From the NCBI GenBank assembly GCA_900315315.1, contig OMYT01000031.1, positions 29,089 to 93,088 on the forward strand: DNA of 64,000 nucleotides, given 5' to 3'. This stretch comes from an uncultured Eubacteriales bacterium (GTDB lineage Bacteria; Bacillota; Clostridia; Christensenellales; Aristaeellaceae). The first letter of the stretch is position 1. Every line of letters starts with the position of its first letter. Below, one piece after another: positions 16,387 through 26,500 of this stretch. The notes under the pieces are model-generated. The model worked only from the letters and a program-made list of their open reading frames with translations, was not told the DNA's origin and did not search any database. The position numbers were made by a program, and so were the translations under genes.

Positions 16387-17160
16387 ATGAACGGAGAAAA
16401 ATACACGCTGGAGTTTTTCAGAAAAGGTTTCTTCGGCTATGGAAAAGAAGGAGAATTCAGGCAATGGGGTTTTTCACACCTTGCCGTGTTTATTGTTCTT
16501 GCGGCCGGTATCCTGCCGCTGGTGCTGTTCGGCTCCGAAATCCGGGGCTGGGCCGGGGAAGCAAAGCTGCGCTGCGCCCTGGCGATGCTGATGATGCTCT
16601 GTGAGTTCGGGTATTTCTGGCGCCTGCTTTATGTCGGGCCGGAAACCCATGAAAGAAAGACCATGATCATGCGCCTGCCGATTCAGGTATGCCAGTGGAC
16701 CGCGCTTCTGGTTTTTCCCATGCTGTTTCTCAAATCAAAACTGCTGATGAGTATGGTATTCTATCTGTCTCTGACCTGCGGGATGGTTGCGCTTTTCTTT
16801 CCCGCGGTGATTACCGCAACCGGACCGTCCTACTTCCGGTATTATCAGTTCTTCGGGGAACATATCCTGCCGATCTGGAGCGTTTTCTACCTGATCTTTG
16901 TTCATGGGATCCGCCCCTCCCCCGTCGGGATCCTCCTGATGTTCTGCATGCTGGCTGTCATGACGCCTTTGGCCGTGTACTTCAACAAGCGCTATGACGA
17001 CTGCTACTTTCTCTATCTTAAGCCCGAAAAGCTTCCCATGCTGCAAAAATTTATCCGGAAAAGCTCCCTGTCAAAACTGATATGCCTGTACGGCGCTTTA
17101 GTCGCTGTCCTCTGCCTGATTGTGCAGAGCGTCTATCAGGTGATCCTGGTCATTCGTTAA
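16387..17160 (+). CDS. YwaF/TIGR02206-like integral membrane protein
   Basis: A 257-residue protein with about six to seven hydrophobic helices and the conserved pattern LPIQVCQWTALL, SLTCGMVALFFP, PSYFRYYQFFGEHILPIWSV and YFNKRYDDCYFLY seen in the YwaF family. Function of the family is unknown. The start follows the UbiB-like gene by 20 bases. Its last 11 bases overlap the convergent GH3-type gene. Confidence 0.75.
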   Translation: MNGEKYTLEFFRKGFFGYGKEGEFRQWGFSHLAVFIVLAAGILPLVLFGSEIRGWAGEAKLRCALAMLMMLCEFGYFWRLLYVGPETHERKTMIMRLPIQVCQWTALLVFPMLFLKSKLLMSMVFYLSLTCGMVALFFPAVITATGPSYFRYYQFFGEHILPIWSVFYLIFVHGIRPSPVGILLMFCMLAVMTPLAVYFNKRYDDCYFLYLKPEKLPMLQKFIRKSSLSKLICLYGALVAVLCLIVQSVYQVILVIR

Positions 17161-18832
17161 CGATCCTTGCGGTAAAAAATTCCCTCTGATCGTCCGTATC
17201 GATAATTCTGACCGGCTTGATGGTGCTTGCGGATGTTCCGCTTTCTTCCCGGAGCCTCATCCATTCCATATTGGTGCCCGGCGCCAGATCAGCAATGACA
17301 ATCCTGCCGAGGACGCCGCGGTCAGTGAAATGCTGGTAGCGGACATTGATCTTTCTGAGGATCTCGTCTGCAAAATCGGTATATTCGCTGAGCTTCTTTC
17401 CCTCGTCATTCTCGAGCATCAGCAGGTAATGACACGGCTGCGCCTTGATGACGCTGTCCACGGTCCAGTGAAGAATCCTGCATCCGGCCTTTTCGGCGAT
17501 CTCGTCCACAGCTGCCTGCATATGCGCTTCCGTCGTCTTTTCTCCCGCAAGATTCAGCAGCTGGCCTTTTCTGTAGGCAAACTGGATATACGGGCATTCA
17601 CCCAGATAATCAACGACCCTGATCACGTCTCCGCATTGATACCTGTACAGGCCCGCCAGATTGGTAATAATAATCTCATATTCTTTTCCGATCTCAAGCT
17701 CGTCCATGCACAGGATCCGGCTCTCATCATCCACGGGGATGAACTCATAAAAGCAGCTCCTGACCAGCATCAGCTGTCCGGGGGAATTCAGCTCATCGAC
17801 TGCGGCAAAGAGGCCTTCGCTTGCCCCGTATATCGAGAAATCGTACGGAATGTCCCCGGTCATCGTCTTCGACAGTCTGTAGAATTGTTCGAATGTGGAT
17901 GTGCCGATCCCGCAGATCACGGACATATTCGGCCAGATCCGCGGGATAATTGTCTCGTCAAAACCCTTTTCAAACTCCCGGCGCAGTTCGGCTGCCCTTT
18001 CCGGATCCGGCCTGATCTTTGCCTTCAGCATTTCCATCACCTCAGGGGTAGCCTTGGCAATGTCGCTGACGCTTCCCTTTTCGATGTCGTCGACGATCGT
18101 TCTCCAGTTTTTCTCCAGATAGAGCATGAGATCCGTAAACATCTTAAGAAACACGGAGAATACAAACATCGTGTTTCTGTCCTGTAAGGCGAATCGCGTA
18201 TTGACATATCTGAACTCCGCCTCATACTGGGTAAACAGCCGCTTGTACGGATTGCTCAGAATATACGGATACAGAAATCCCAGCTGACGTGCTGCCACAT
18301 CCGCCACATTGCTGCTCAGCACACCGTTGGGAAGATAATCATAGATCGCATGATTGGTATACAGTCCCCGTCCCGGCTTCAGCCTTCTTCCGGAATTCCG
18401 GCGCAGATAATCATCCGCGCAGGCCATCATCCTGGTGACGGTGTGCTTTGTGTATACGTTGACCTGCGGCTGCGTCAGCGGTACGTACTTGCGTCCTCCG
18501 ACGGTGCCCGAACTCTGCGCATAGGCGATGACGGGAAGAGAGGTGATCAGATTTGTCTCATCCCTTTGAATCATTCGGTCTATGTACGCTTCATAATCCT
18601 GATATCCGGTAATCGGAACGGTCCGCCGGTAATCCCTGAGCGTCTTTATTTCGGAAAAACGATACCGTCTGCCGTATTCAGTGTCCCTGTTCTTTTTCAG
18701 GATCTTAAGCAGCAGCGCTTCATTCTTCTTCCGCGCATCTCTGGCGTTTCGATGCATGGAGCGAATGTCCATATGGCCCTTTCGGATCATCGCCCCGACA
18801 ATGATCCTTGTCAGAAGATCTCTTTTGTTCAT
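17150..18832 (-). CDS. GH3 auxin-responsive promoter family protein (acyl-adenylating enzyme fold)
   Basis: Bacterial GH3-like protein of about 560 residues, related to plant enzymes that adenylate a carboxylate and link it to an amino acid. Diagnostic segments: AYAQSSGTVGGRKYVPLT (ATP-binding P-loop-like), the middle YGASEGLFA (second ATP motif), and YEIIITNLAGLYRYQCGDVIRV. The ATG at 18832 (MNKRDLLTRIIVG) is preferred; an ATG 42 bases upstream is possible and neither has an ideal ribosome site. It overlaps the YwaF-like gene tail to tail. The bacterial substrate is not known. Confidence 0.85.
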   Translation of the reverse strand: MNKRDLLTRIIVGAMIRKGHMDIRSMHRNARDARKKNEALLLKILKKNRDTEYGRRYRFSEIKTLRDYRRTVPITGYQDYEAYIDRMIQRDETNLITSLPVIAYAQSSGTVGGRKYVPLTQPQVNVYTKHTVTRMMACADDYLRRNSGRRLKPGRGLYTNHAIYDYLPNGVLSSNVADVAARQLGFLYPYILSNPYKRLFTQYEAEFRYVNTRFALQDRNTMFVFSVFLKMFTDLMLYLEKNWRTIVDDIEKGSVSDIAKATPEVMEMLKAKIRPDPERAAELRREFEKGFDETIIPRIWPNMSVICGIGTSTFEQFYRLSKTMTGDIPYDFSIYGASEGLFAAVDELNSPGQLMLVRSCFYEFIPVDDESRILCMDELEIGKEYEIIITNLAGLYRYQCGDVIRVVDYLGECPYIQFAYRKGQLLNLAGEKTTEAHMQAAVDEIAEKAGCRILHWTVDSVIKAQPCHYLLMLENDEGKKLSEYTDFADEILRKINVRYQHFTDRGVLGRIVIADLAPGTNMEWMRLREESGTSASTIKPVRIIDTDDQREFFTARIVNE

Positions 18833-19119
18833 ACTGTACCGGCAGCCCTCATGATCTGTTTCTACGAAAAGCATACAGCTTCTGTTGTCTCACGGATAAT
18901 GAATTTATCATTTATGCTTCGGGAAGTCAATAACAGCGGCCCTCCTGTATCCTCCACGCGCAGGCCGCGCTGTCCGGCACGCCGGCGTGTTGACATTCTG
19001 GAACATCTCTTGAAAAGCAATGTAATAAGTGGCAAAATAAAACTGGTTTTTTATATCAAATTAGAGGCAGTTTGGCACACGACTGCCGTAACAGCCGGAA
19101 ACAGAGAGGTAATCAGTCA

Positions 19120-20469
19120 ATGAGCATGAAAATGAAAAGGTTCATCCGCACCCTGTTCAGCCTTGCGCTGGCGCTGATCCTGGTCTGGGGCAGCATTTCC
19201 TGCCTTGCGGAAGCTGATCCTGCTCAGGCGGAAGCGCCTGCAGGGGATCATCAGTATACCCTTGAGCAGGTTGTCATCTTAAGCCGGCATAACCTGCGCG
19301 CACCCCTGTCCAGCAACGGCTCCGTTCCCAGCGATCTGACGCCCCATTCCTGGATCAACTGGAACGCCAAATCCAGCGAACTGACCCCGAAGGGCGGGGT
19401 TGAGGAGACCGGCATGGGTCAGTATTTCCGGAAATGGCTGGACACGGAAGGGCTGATTCCGGAAAACAGCATTCCCGAAGAAGGCGAAGTGCGTTTCAGC
19501 GCCCGTGACAAGCAGCGCTGCCGGGCCACGGCCAGGTATTTCGCGTCGGGCATGCTCCCCCTGGCGGACGTCGAGGTGGAATATCCCGGCGATGCCAAAG
19601 GCAATGTGGACTTCATGAAGCCCGTCCTGCATTTCTATTCCGACGCCTATGCCGCGGACGCGACGGCCCAGGCGGCGTCTCTGGGCGGTGACGCGGGTTT
19701 CGAGGGCCTTGAGCAGCAGACGCGGGATGTCATTAAACTGATTATGGATACCGTCGATATGCAGGACAGCGAAATCTATCAGAGCGGCAAATACGGCGAC
19801 TTGCTCAAAGACGGATCAGGCTATAAAATGGAAGCGGACAAGGAGCCCGATACCACCGGAGCGATTAAGACGGCTTCCCAGGTGGCGGATGCGCTGCTCC
19901 TGCAGTACTATGAAGAGCCGGACGCCGTCAAAGCCGCTTTCGGCCATGAACTGACGGATGAGGATTGGGCCGCCATCGGCGGGTTCGTGTCAACCGCCCT
20001 GGAAATCAGGCACGGCGCGCCGCTGGTAGCCATCAACATCGCTCATCCCCTGCTTCAGGAGCTGGAAAAAGAGCTGAAGAACGAGAAGCGTAAGTTCAGC
20101 TTTTTCTGCGCCCATGATGTGACGGTTCTCGGTACCCTTTCCGCCCTTGGCGCGGAGCTTGCCGCCCTGCCCGACAGTATTGAGACAAAGACGCCGGTCG
20201 GCGTCAAACTGATGTTTGAGCGCAGGCGTGACCGGGACGGTCAGGCGTGGTACCGGGTCAGCATGGTTTACCGCAGCACGGATCAGATCCGCAGCAATGA
20301 AATCCTGACGCCGGACAATCCGCCCAGAAAGGTTGACCTGACCTTTGAAAGCGTCGAAACAAACGGGGACGGACTGATTTCCGAGGCCGATTTCTTCGCC
20401 CTGCTTGATCGTGCAATCGGAGCTTTCGACACACTGGAAGCCGCCTATGCGCCGGCTGACGCGGCCTGA
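19120..20469 (+). CDS. Exported histidine acid phosphatase (glucose-1-phosphatase/phytase-like)
   Basis: Predicted exported phosphatase acting through a phospho-histidine. A signal peptide (RFIRTLFSLALALILVWGSISCLAEA) precedes the active-site motif VVILSRHNLRAPL; the RHN-R-P form is that of Agp glucose-1-phosphatase rather than the RHG form. The proton donor HD is in FFCAHDVTVLGTL. Length of about 450 fits. The ATG at 19120 has GAGAGG upstream. The next gene starts 13 bases after the stop, so this opens a plus-strand run of exported proteins. Substrates could be phytate or sugar phosphates. Confidence 0.85.
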   Translation: MSMKMKRFIRTLFSLALALILVWGSISCLAEADPAQAEAPAGDHQYTLEQVVILSRHNLRAPLSSNGSVPSDLTPHSWINWNAKSSELTPKGGVEETGMGQYFRKWLDTEGLIPENSIPEEGEVRFSARDKQRCRATARYFASGMLPLADVEVEYPGDAKGNVDFMKPVLHFYSDAYAADATAQAASLGGDAGFEGLEQQTRDVIKLIMDTVDMQDSEIYQSGKYGDLLKDGSGYKMEADKEPDTTGAIKTASQVADALLLQYYEEPDAVKAAFGHELTDEDWAAIGGFVSTALEIRHGAPLVAINIAHPLLQELEKELKNEKRKFSFFCAHDVTVLGTLSALGAELAALPDSIETKTPVGVKLMFERRRDRDGQAWYRVSMVYRSTDQIRSNEILTPDNPPRKVDLTFESVETNGDGLISEADFFALLDRAIGAFDTLEAAYAPADAA

Positions 20470-20481
20470 TGATATTGATCG

Positions 20482-21849
20482 ATGAAAAGGATGCAGCGAA
20501 AAACGAAAAAATTCATTCTGTTTCTTGTCCTGGGGTGCCTGCTGACCGGCCTGTTCTGTCTCTCTTTCGCGGAAGAAGGTACGGATCAGCCGCAGCTGTC
20601 TCTGCAGCTGAAGCCGACGGAAGTAAACCTGCAAAAGGGCCGCAGTTCGAAAATCTCGGCTTCCCTGGTGAACAATACAAAGGGAACCCGCCTGCAAAAG
20701 TACGAGTGGGTCAGTTCGGATCCCGATGTGGCTGAATGCAGCGGCGGCACGGTGAAGGGCCTTGCGGCCGGAAGCGCCGTGATAACCTGCACCGCAACGC
20801 TGAGCGACGGAACGGTTCTCACAGCGGAATGCCCGGTATCGGTCACCGTACCCGTAACCGGGATTCAGGCCGAAGAAAAGACCCTGACGGTCATGGCCGG
20901 CGATACCGTGATCCCGAAGATCGAAATCATTCCGGAGGACGCCACAAATCCGGCTGTTCAGCTCTCCTCCTCCGATGAAAAGATCCTCTCCGTGGGGAAG
21001 GACGGCAGCGTGACCGGCGTGGAAGTCGGAAGAGCGGTTCTGTCCGCCGTGTCGGAGGATAACCCGGCAAAAAAGATCTCGATACCGGTCACGGTAACCA
21101 GAAGAATCGGCAAAACGGACAACAAGCTCACCTTCCTGGGGATTCCCTGGGGCAGCGACTGTGAAACCTGCATCAGTCTGCTGAAGAAAAAAGGGTTTAT
21201 TGCGGAGGACGCGCGGAGCCGGTGCAGCTTTACCGGATCCGCTTGGCACTGGCCGGAGAATGATCTCCTTTTCAGCCGGGTCAGTTCGTGGCGGTCGCTT
21301 CCCGTTTCCTTTTCGGACAAAGAGACCGGCGCTGCGAGAACGTCGCTCAAGCCGCTGAAGACCGTCGGAGGGCATATGCCCCAGACGGCGACGCTTATCT
21401 TTCTCAACGGGATCGGGGACGACGGGCAGATTGACCCGGATTCCACGCGCCTGATCGGGGTGTATTTCAATTTTGATAACCTTCATGAGAAAGGAACGAC
21501 GATATTCTGCGATCTGCTGAACCGGCTGGAAGAGCAGTACGGGGAGTTCAGGCGTTATCAGGAAAAGGATATTCCGCGGTATTATCCGGATCTCTACGCG
21601 GAGATCAGAGAAGTCATGACCGAGCCGCGGGAATACGCGGTTCAGGAGCCTGAAACCGGTGAAACCTATCTCGGGGAATATGCGCTCTGTATCATCAGGG
21701 GAGCGGACAATACCGGGATTATGCTGAATATGGATACCAACGGGTCGGTGACCCTGTTCTACGGCAGAACGGATGCCGTGGAACTCATTGAAGAACTTCA
21801 GCAGCATATGAGCGAAGACTCAGAAGTGCCTGAAGATATCGGCGTATAA
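20482..21849 (+). CDS. Exported protein with two bacterial Ig-like (BIG2) domains
   Basis: Signal peptide (FILFLVLGCLLTGLFCLSFAEE), then two BIG2-type domains (about residues 38-120 and 125-205; motifs YEWVSSDPDVAECSGGTVKG and VQLSSSDEKILSVGKDGSVTG). A C-terminal domain of about 240 residues with no recognised family follows; it starts with LTFLGIPWGSDCETCISLLKKK, which looks like a repeat-type module that reads a structural segment of a polypeptide. Probably cell-surface or secreted. It follows the acid phosphatase by 13 bases and is likely in its operon. The start could also be the ATG nine bases later. Confidence 0.75.
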   Translation: MKRMQRKTKKFILFLVLGCLLTGLFCLSFAEEGTDQPQLSLQLKPTEVNLQKGRSSKISASLVNNTKGTRLQKYEWVSSDPDVAECSGGTVKGLAAGSAVITCTATLSDGTVLTAECPVSVTVPVTGIQAEEKTLTVMAGDTVIPKIEIIPEDATNPAVQLSSSDEKILSVGKDGSVTGVEVGRAVLSAVSEDNPAKKISIPVTVTRRIGKTDNKLTFLGIPWGSDCETCISLLKKKGFIAEDARSRCSFTGSAWHWPENDLLFSRVSSWRSLPVSFSDKETGAARTSLKPLKTVGGHMPQTATLIFLNGIGDDGQIDPDSTRLIGVYFNFDNLHEKGTTIFCDLLNRLEEQYGEFRRYQEKDIPRYYPDLYAEIREVMTEPREYAVQEPETGETYLGEYALCIIRGADNTGIMLNMDTNGSVTLFYGRTDAVELIEELQQHMSEDSEVPEDIGV

Positions 21850-21878
21850 AACATAAAATCACAAGGAGGCAACCAAAC

Positions 21879-22847
21879 ATGAAGAAACTGATCTCTCTGA
21901 TGCTGGCAGTGCTGATGATTACACTTTGCGCCTGCGGGTTTGCGGAAGAAACGGACGTATCCGCAAAAACAGCTTTCGTGCAGATTAAAGAAGGCGTCAC
22001 GGCTCAGGTCTTTAAAAAGCCGGGCGATAAAAAGGCGGTTGATACCCTCTCAGGCGGCCAGATCTGCGAATTGCTCGGTGAGGAAACCACGGAAACGGGT
22101 GTCGCCTGGTTCCAGGTGTTCTATCTGAACAGCAAAAAAGCTGGAACCCCCGGATATATTAACGCGGAAGACGCGGAACAACTGACTGAGGAACAGCTGA
22201 AAGCTTTGATGAATGATCCTGAAAAGCTCAATGAAATCCTGGACCTGGTTGAGGCGCTGGATGTTTACCTCGGCAAGAAAAGCGGGAACGGGGAAACCGG
22301 CGGCACTGATCTGGTAACAGAACTGAAATCGCTTTACAAACAGGCAGCGAACGAACTGGAAAAGCTGCTCAACACCAGTGTGACGCCGGATCTGGATAAG
22401 CTTGAAAAGCAGGGAAAAGAGCTTGCGGATAAGGCAAAGGCTGCCGCAGAAGATCTGAAGGATGATGTGATCGATACGCTGGCAGCCATGGATGGAAAAG
22501 AGACCGGCGAACAGATCGACATCCTGATGGACAGCATCAGCGACGCCATCGAAAAGCGGGCCGGGGTAACTGACGAGAAAATCAACGAAGCGCTGGATAA
22601 GGTGTCAAGCGTGCTGAAGGAGCTGGACACACATCTGGGTGAAGGGACCGGCAACGCAATCGACAGTGTTGCGTCCACCGTGAAAGATACAAAAAGCTGG
22701 CTGGACGGCAAAGATTTCGGTGAGGTAAACAGTGCAATGAAAGAACTTGCCGAAAAGTTTAAAAATAATGGATTCGTTTCCGGCGCAGGAAGTGGCGGCT
22801 TCGGCGCCATCCTGGAGAAACTGCAGAAAATATTCCCGAAAAAATAA
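21879..22847 (+). CDS. Exported protein with SH3-like domain and long helical region
   Basis: Signal peptide MKKLISLMLAVLMITLCACGFAEE (with a possible lipobox TLCAC), a bacterial SH3-like domain (about residues 30-100, QVFKKPGDKKAVDTLSGGQ) and a helical C-terminal region rich in Lys/Glu/Asp (about 110-300). AAGGAGG precedes the ATG. It ends 3 bases before the ABC ATPase gene, so it is almost certainly part of the same operon as the transporter. The helical part could pair with the coiled coil of the permease, but that is only a suggestion. Confidence 0.7.
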   Translation: MKKLISLMLAVLMITLCACGFAEETDVSAKTAFVQIKEGVTAQVFKKPGDKKAVDTLSGGQICELLGEETTETGVAWFQVFYLNSKKAGTPGYINAEDAEQLTEEQLKALMNDPEKLNEILDLVEALDVYLGKKSGNGETGGTDLVTELKSLYKQAANELEKLLNTSVTPDLDKLEKQGKELADKAKAAAEDLKDDVIDTLAAMDGKETGEQIDILMDSISDAIEKRAGVTDEKINEALDKVSSVLKELDTHLGEGTGNAIDSVASTVKDTKSWLDGKDFGEVNSAMKELAEKFKNNGFVSGAGSGGFGAILEKLQKIFPKK

Positions 22848-22850
22848 GCA

Positions 22851-23585
22851 ATGACTGACGCAATCAAACCGGCGGAAGCGGGAAAGCCCATCCTGACCGC
22901 CCGCCATCTGGTCAAAACCTACGGCAAAGAGCAGAGCCTGGTCCGCGCGCTGGACGATGTGAGCCTGGAGATCCGTGCAGGGGAACTGCTGGCTATCCTG
23001 GGGTCCAGCGGCAGCGGCAAATCCACGCTGCTGAACATGCTGGGCGGAATGGACCGGCCCGACAGCGGGAGTATCGCGTTTTCAGGCACGGATATTTCCG
23101 GGGCAAACGACCGGGAACTGACAAGATACAGAAAGCAGCATGTCGGCTTCATCTTTCAGAACTTCAACCTGATCCCGGAACTGACGGCTCTGGAAAACGT
23201 GGATCTTACAGCGGACAAGACGGAGGATCCGAAGATTTCAGAGCATATGCTGGAACTGGTGGGGCTTCCGGATAAAATGGATGCTTATCCTGCCCAGATG
23301 TCGGGCGGACAGCAGCAGCGTGTTTCCATTGCCCGGGCGCTGGCAAAGCGCCCGGCCCTGCTGCTTTGCGATGAGCCGACCGGCTCCCTGGATTCGGAAA
23401 CCGGACAGCAGATCCTGATCCAGCTGGAGGAGCTTGTCCGTCTTCACGGACGGACGGTCGTGATTGTCACGCATACCCGTGAAACGGGCCGGATGGCGGA
23501 TCGGATCATTGAGATCCGGAACGGAAAAATCGTCAGGGAGGAAAAAAACGGGCAGATTGTTTCAGCCCGGGAAATTGCTTGGTAG
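22851..23585 (+). CDS. ABC transporter ATP-binding protein (MacB/LolD type)
   Basis: Walker [11 protein letters not shown]-loop [12 protein letters not shown], signature [10 protein letters not shown], Walker [13 protein letters not shown] and switch His in IVTHT place it in the MacB/LolD-like group that pairs with FtsX-type permeases. Such systems drive mechanical work or extrusion of lipoproteins and peptides rather than classic import. It sits between the SH3/helical protein (3 bases upstream) and the permease (3 bases downstream). Confidence 0.93.
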   Translation: MTDAIKPAEAGKPILTARHLVKTYGKEQSLVRALDDVSLEIRAGELLAILGSSGSGKSTLLNMLGGMDRPDSGSIAFSGTDISGANDRELTRYRKQHVGFIFQNFNLIPELTALENVDLTADKTEDPKISEHMLELVGLPDKMDAYPAQMSGGQQQRVSIARALAKRPALLLCDEPTGSLDSETGQQILIQLEELVRLHGRTVVIVTHTRETGRMADRIIEIRNGKIVREEKNGQIVSAREIAW

Positions 23586-23588
23586 ATC

Positions 23589-26500
23589 ATGAAGCTCAGC
23601 CTGATTAAAATGGTCTTCCGCAGATACCGGAAGATCATGGTTTCCCTGGTGATGATTGCCGCGCTGGCCGTTGCGCTCATGAACGGCATGTTCAACGCCT
23701 GGGCATCGCTGGACATATCCCTGAAAACCTATCTGACGGAATACGGCATTGCCGATGCGTCGATCTCTGCGGAAGTCACGGATACCGCCGCGGCGGAGAA
23801 GATCCGGCAGGTGGACGGAGTGGCCGATGTGATCGCCCGCCTGACCGGGAGCAGCCAGATCATCACCCCTTCGGGGAATATGCTGACAGCCCAGATCATT
23901 TCGATGGACAAAGAGGACTTCCTCCAGCTGTACCACTGGGAAGACTCACAGGAGCCGGCCGGGGATTATATCCTGGCGGATTACTGGTTTGCCGCAAACA
24001 ACGGAATATCCGTCGGGGATGAGCTGCAGATCCGGACAGGCGAGGATGAATACCGTCCGTTTACCGTGGCCGCTGTGGTGTCGGCCCCTGAAACACTGGA
24101 AAGGACAAAACTGAATCTGGGAGGAAAATACTACCCGGATTTCGGTTTTTTATATGCGCCGATTTCCCTGCTGGAAACCGAAACAGAGAAGGAAAAGCGC
24201 CGCATGACAGAGGAATGGCAGAAAAAGGAAGACGAATATCTGCAGGCGGAAAAGGAGTTTCGGGAAAGCTGGGACGAAGGGCAGGCGGAACTGACAAAAG
24301 CCCGGGAAGAGCTGGAAAAACAGGAAAAAGAGTTTGAGGAAAAGCGGACTGAACTGAAGGACCAGCTCCGGGAACTGACGGAAGGCCGGGCCCGCCTGAT
24401 CCTGGGGAGAAAGGAACTGGCGGACGCGGAAGGAACCGCGGAGGAGCGGAAAAAGGAACTGAAAGAACAGCTGGACCGCGCAGCCGAACAGCTGCTGGAG
24501 ACAGAGGATAAGCAGGCGGAACTGACAGAGGTCCGGAATGAGCTGAGCAGTCTGCTGGTTCAGCTGGAGGACGCGAAAGGCCGCCTCGTGGTCGCCAGGG
24601 ATCTGATCACGAAAAAGCAGGGGGAAATCGTAAGCAAACTGCAGCTCCTGAAAAGCGCCCGGACCCTGTGGCAGCAGGCGCGTTCCGCTGATACGGGAAT
24701 TGATATAGGCGCGGCGGAAGCCGCGCTGGCAGCCCAGGGAGTCTCCCCGGCGAGCCTCGACAGCTGGATCAGCCAGGCGGAGAGCGGGATCAGCAAAATG
24801 ATCACCGGGAGGAACAGAATCCAGAACGGCATCGTCGAGATCAGCAGCAGCCATCTGTCGGAAGTCCTGACTTATCTGGAAGAAACGGAGCAGGGGCTTG
24901 AGGCAGTTGCGGAGATCCATGCGGCCTTGCAGGATGGCATTGCCGAAATGGAAGCGGGATTGAAAAGCATTGCCGATTTCGAGCGGGAGGCGCCGGACAA
25001 CCGGGAAGAGATCAATCAGAAATTGCAGGAAGTGGAGGAAGGCTTACAGGCGATCTACGACGGATTGTCGGAGGGTGAAACGGCGCTGGAGGAAGGCCGA
25101 AACGAACTGAAAGAGAAAAGCACGGAGGCTGAAGAAGCCCGCACGGAAGCCGCGGATGAGTTGGCCGAAGGCGCGAAGAGCCTGCAGGATGCCCTGGATG
25201 AACTGACCGCCTGGAAAGGCTATACGCCTTTGCGGAATGAATTCCTGATCTGGTTTGACAAGGACGTAACCGATCGGAGGGCCGTCCTGAAAGCGGCGGA
25301 AGCGGCGCTCGATGTACCGGTGCAGAACAGTGAACTGTACGAAGATTCCCAGGTAGCCGGATCCATTGACGACAATCTGTCTCCCATGTGGTCGATGTCC
25401 GTGGCAATTCCGCTGGTCTTTGTCGGGATCATGATGGTGGTGCTGTTCCTGTTCCTGTCCATCATGATCCGCCAGAGCCGGCAGAGTATCGGAATCCTTC
25501 GGGCGCTGGGCTTCGGCAGAGCCCAGGTGCGCCATGTGTTCAGCCTTGCCAGCGTCATCCTGATGATGCTTGCGTCGCTGCTGGGCGGCGGGCTCAGTCT
25601 GGTCATTACCCGTATTTTCAATGATTATTATAAAAAGTTCTTTTTACTGCCGTCCTATATGCATATGTTCAACGGTTTTGTGTTTGCGCTGAGCACGGCA
25701 GCCTTCATCCTGCTGGGTCTCATTGCGGTGGCGCTGTCTTCCGGCTCCCTGAGCCGCATCCGGCCGGCGGAAGCGGTCGCCAGGACGGTTTCCATGCCGC
25801 CGAAGGTCGGGCGTCTGTCCCGCCTGCTGCTGCGCAGGGTGGAACCGCTGTCCAAGTTCAGCCTGCTGAGCCTGCGGCGGAATCCGTTCCGTTTTGTCAC
25901 TTCCGTGATCTGTATCTCCGGCGCGGTCAGCATCATTTTCGCCGCCCTGTCCTTTATTGTATCGAAAAATGAGATCCTGACAGACGTTTTCAGCAGGAAA
26001 CTGCTCTATGACGCGCAGGTCTTCTTCAGCCCGGAAGATCTGGAGGAGGAGACGGAGGCAAAAATCCGGCAGATTGAATCGGTTGAAACTGCGGAACGCT
26101 TCTGGGCCAGGGAGGAAGATATTGCTTACCGGGACAGGTCGATCCGCGGAAGGCTGCTGTTCCTCGAACCGGACACGGTGATGGTCTCCCTGACGGATCT
26201 GCAGGACAGGCCGATGGAATATCCCCGGGAGGGAATCGTCCTGTCCGGCAGCATTGCGAAAACGCTTGGCGTAAAAGAAGGTGATATGGTAACTGTGAGG
26301 GGAACGGAAACCCCGGTGACCGGCATATCCCATCAGATGTCCATGGATTTTCAGTATCTGCCCGCCGCGGAAAAAGACCTGTACCGGAAAGCGGAACAGA
26401 CCGGATGGCTGCTCCGCCTGAAGGAAGGATCGGACGGGTCGGATATCGCCTCCCGGCTTTATCGGGAAGAAGGCTATCTGACAACCCTGTTAAAATCAGT

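Noticed and set aside
20341-20430. EF-hand-like ENxDG sequence (TNGDGLISEADF) at the end of the acid phosphatase
   Set aside because: The first loop position is Glu and the family's ordinary C-terminus contains a similar DG-rich segment, so calcium binding is not supported.
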